Source: Dichetophora obliterata
Lineage: Eukaryota; Arthropoda; Insecta; Diptera; Sciomyzidae
NCBI GenBank assembly: GCA_963920525.1
Contig: OY986438.1
Location: forward strand, 178,183,093 to 178,247,092
Reading direction: 5' to 3'
DNA: 64,000 nucleotides
Shown here: positions 61,441 to 64,000 of the stretch, piece after piece
Position numbering within the stretch: position 1 is the first letter of the stretch
Layout: every line of letters starts with the position of its first letter
The notes under the pieces: generated by a model
Seen by the model: only the letters and a program-made list of their open reading frames with translations
Database searches by the model: none
What the model was told of the DNA's origin: nothing
Translations under genes and position numbers: made by a program

Positions 61441-64000
61441 AAAATATATGTTATAATAATAATATATATATTTTTTTTTTACTTTAATTGAATTTAAATG
61501 CTATTTGAAGATATAACTTATGAAATGCCTCTTGAAAGCACTTCTTGATATGGCTAAGAAGAAGCACAATTGGATCTATAGAATGAGTTCTGGAAGCAGA
61601 GTCCCAAAGAATGCATGTCACATTTGTATCAAAAATTTTGCTGGGAAGATTACCTAATAAACAAAGTTCAAATAAAAAATGTTGTTAAAAAATAGGCCAC
61701 AACTTGTTAAAGTTATGAATTTAATTTAATTTTTCTTTGAATTTAAAGTACCTGAAAAAGGTCTTTAAAATCAGAGCGTATTAAGGCAAAATATGATTAC
61801 TTTTCAAGTGAACAATTATATCTTAGACGCAGGAAAACGCAGCATTTTTTTAGCAGAATTATAAGGTCATACTAAATTTTATGAAAATTATAGTTTTCGA
61901 GTGATATATGATGATATTAACTAGATATTTTTTTCTGAGCTCTAGCTAAATTCAAACTCCTTCAAGAATTTACACACTTCTACAATTTTTCTATTTTTTT
62001 TTTTTTTATAAATATTTTGAATATTTTTAATACAAAGGTGCCTTATACCCTAATAAAAAAAAAAATTGTATCAAAATATACCTATTGCCTTAAGTAATAA
62101 ATATTTCAAATTTTCCTTAATTATTTCTTTTGAATATGCTACTTTTTGTTTCTAAGAAGTTTAAATTTTCACGTATTTACAAAAAAAAAAAAAAAACTAA
62201 TGAGATTATGAAGTTTTTAGTGTCATTTTCATAATGTTAAATTAATTATCAGTCGAAACACATTTGTTTTTATAAAATTTCAAAAAAACAACAACCTTTT
62301 GTCGTGCCGTGGGCACAGTGTTTTTTTTTACGACATTAGGCGCGGTGAATAAAATTGATAAAAATAAAGATACCTTTATGTCAAAATAAAAATATAAAAA
62401 ATAAATTAATCGATACATTATTTTAAGAGCAAAATAAAACAAGAGCAGTTCCGAATATACTTAAGCAATCTTTTGAAGTTTCAAAGAATTGAGGATTGTT
62501 GCATCATATTACAAAAAATAACTTTAAATACAAGAACGAGTATCAACTAGATCAGCTGAATATTTCAAAAGGTTATTATTGTACTCTTACTACGAATACT
62601 ATTCATTTCGTAAAAAATGCCATACGTGCTAAACATAAAGCTGTGACTATCTTTGACTTCTTACGAAAATTTTTAAGTTCTTTGACTAGTTTGAAAATAT
62701 ACGCTGTATCATTTAGTCGTGCATATCCATCACAAGCGTGCATATCTTGAGTGTTTCAAGCTAACATTCTTATATTTTCCTTTCTCGCCTTATGCCTTTC
62801 AATAATTTTTTGTAATGCTAAAAGCTTATTTTCATAACAGTTTTTAGCATATCATGATATCACAACGCATATCGTTTCGCACGCTAGTCACATTCTATAA
62901 CCGACTAACAACCGACATAACAGCCTTTGTGAAATTTCTGTGTCATCCATCAAATGTTGTATATGTAAGACTTCAATCATGTGAATCACCATGACAATCA
63001 ACTAAATATTCACGCGAGCCATGATGACATAGAAATCCGCAAGGAAATCAACGCTAACGTCTACAGTGGCAACACAATAATGAGGACATCATTTTCGATT
63101 GTCCACCACCACCACCATCACCAATTCCTCGGCAGCGGAGGGAGCAGGATGTCAACGTTGACAATCGTTTTCCATCAATCAAATTTGTCAAATAAGTCAA
63201 TTGAAAATGTTGCTTCTGCCATTGATGTTTTCGAGTTATTATATATGCATAAACAGAGTAAGGTGCAGGGAGTTGCAGGCCACTTTGAGACATCCTTTGT
63301 GCTGTAGATACGATATACATGGGAGCCAGTAACTGTGCAAATATTTAATGTACTAATTAAGATGGACAAATTAATTGTGTTGAAAATAAGCACTAGACAC
63401 ACACGCACACACTCACTCACACAAATACGTTCACGCAGGCATCATGTGAATGCGGCACAATGGATCCTAGATGCTAGAATGCTGCTAAGTATTTTCCATG
63501 TATTGCTGTAGCTCCGATGATGTGTGTCGGATTTTGAATTGATTGCGAACGTGTACGTTTGAAATAGCAACGAGTGGGCGTTGTTTGACTAGTTGGACTG
63601 GAAAGGACACGCTTGTGAGAAAATCAATTTAATTAATTTATCAAGCACGTCACTCAAATACTCATAGGTACAAAAAAAATGTCAGTCATTTTAATGATAT
63701 TTGTGCTAGTCGCTTTGAGCAATTAACTTAAAATCAAGGTAAAAAAAAACAGACTGAAAAACAGAAAAATAACAAAAATAAATACAACTTCTACTACAAC
63801 TACATACAGTATTTTCCTCTTTTAGCATATTATTAAAGCTGTAAGGATGCTGCAACAAAGCATTTTCAATTTAATTAAATTTTATAACGTTCAACAGAAT
63901 GCAATAACACAGCAGTTGTTGCTGCTTTTCTTGTAATTGTTGTTGCTGATGTTGTTGTTGTGTTGGCAATGCCAAAGCTAAAAACAACAGGTTGCTGTTG
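61441..64000. other. AT-rich non-coding end region with microsatellites
   Basis: No gene recognised. Simple repeats: A-tract 62180-62196, (CCA)n 63103-63118, (CA)n about 63392-63420, and CAA/TTG-rich tracts at 63905-64000. The ORFs at 62981-63307 (plus) and 63054-63320 (minus) overlap each other across the CCA repeat and show no domain. Confidence 0.4.

Noticed and set aside
62981..63320. Overlapping ORFs on both strands with a His-rich run
   Set aside because: The His run is a CCA/CAC microsatellite; neither ORF has a domain.

Overview
This looks like a window of a repeat-rich, AT-rich insect nuclear genome. It is probably a higher fly (Diptera, Brachycera). That is inferred from the mix of element families (RTE-, Jockey/CR1- and LOA/I-like LINEs, Tc1, pogo, piggyBac, PIF/Harbinger, Ty3/gypsy with a SAP-type gag), a 60-bp intron, and the many CAA/TTG and CA microsatellites. 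I recognise no host protein-coding gene. Every ORF with a recognisable protein family belongs to a transposable element or a relic of one, so the window reads as intergenic or large-intron DNA used repeatedly as a landing pad.

Layout. 1-1243: two copies of an inverted-repeat family and a composite inverted/direct repeat. 2683-8780: minus-strand RTE-type LINE pieces, a tandem array of hairpin-forming ~70-bp repeats (4371-4720) and a SINE with 14-bp target duplications (6045-6388). 11611-12660: Tc1 relic. 12915-14330: Jockey/CR1-like LINE fragment. 14711-15060: tRNA-like SINE pieces. 15393-21867: a foldback element with ~640-bp arms, split by a minus-strand Ty3/gypsy element (16068-21062, CATG target duplication) that carries an uninterrupted 1597-codon gag-pol. 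21878-23548: Tc1-like element with ~65-bp terminal inverted repeats. 25178-25755: third copy of the first repeat family, with a 112-bp MITE inside. 25756-32180: AT-rich, no genes.

32212-35200: decayed LINE. 37259-37951: foldback. 38518-42889: the best-preserved LINE, with a PHD-finger ORF1 and a 942-codon endonuclease/RT ORF2. 43183-44889: internally deleted piggyBac. 45974-46802: pogo/Tigger-like element. 46841-48491: LOA/I-like LINE tail with RNase H and a 12-bp target duplication. 48640-48855: hAT remnant. 49015-54880: a decayed PIF/Harbinger transposon rebuilt here from its two ends, its Myb/SANT ORF (+) and its HARBI1-like transposase (-), interrupted by two back-to-back foldbacks and a SINE. 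57211-59554: a piggyBac element inside a ~180-bp tandem repeat whose next unit still shows the empty site. 59831-64000: AT-rich DNA with a ~85-bp minisatellite and microsatellites.

The genes do not form a host pathway. Their relations are those of transposons: autonomous elements (gypsy, LINE) beside non-autonomous ones (SINE, MITE, foldbacks) that would use enzymes in trans. Nesting gives a relative order: the Harbinger predates the SINE and foldbacks inside it, and the gypsy is younger than the foldback it split. Boundaries were read by eye and are usually good to a few bases where a target duplication is quoted, otherwise to tens of bases.
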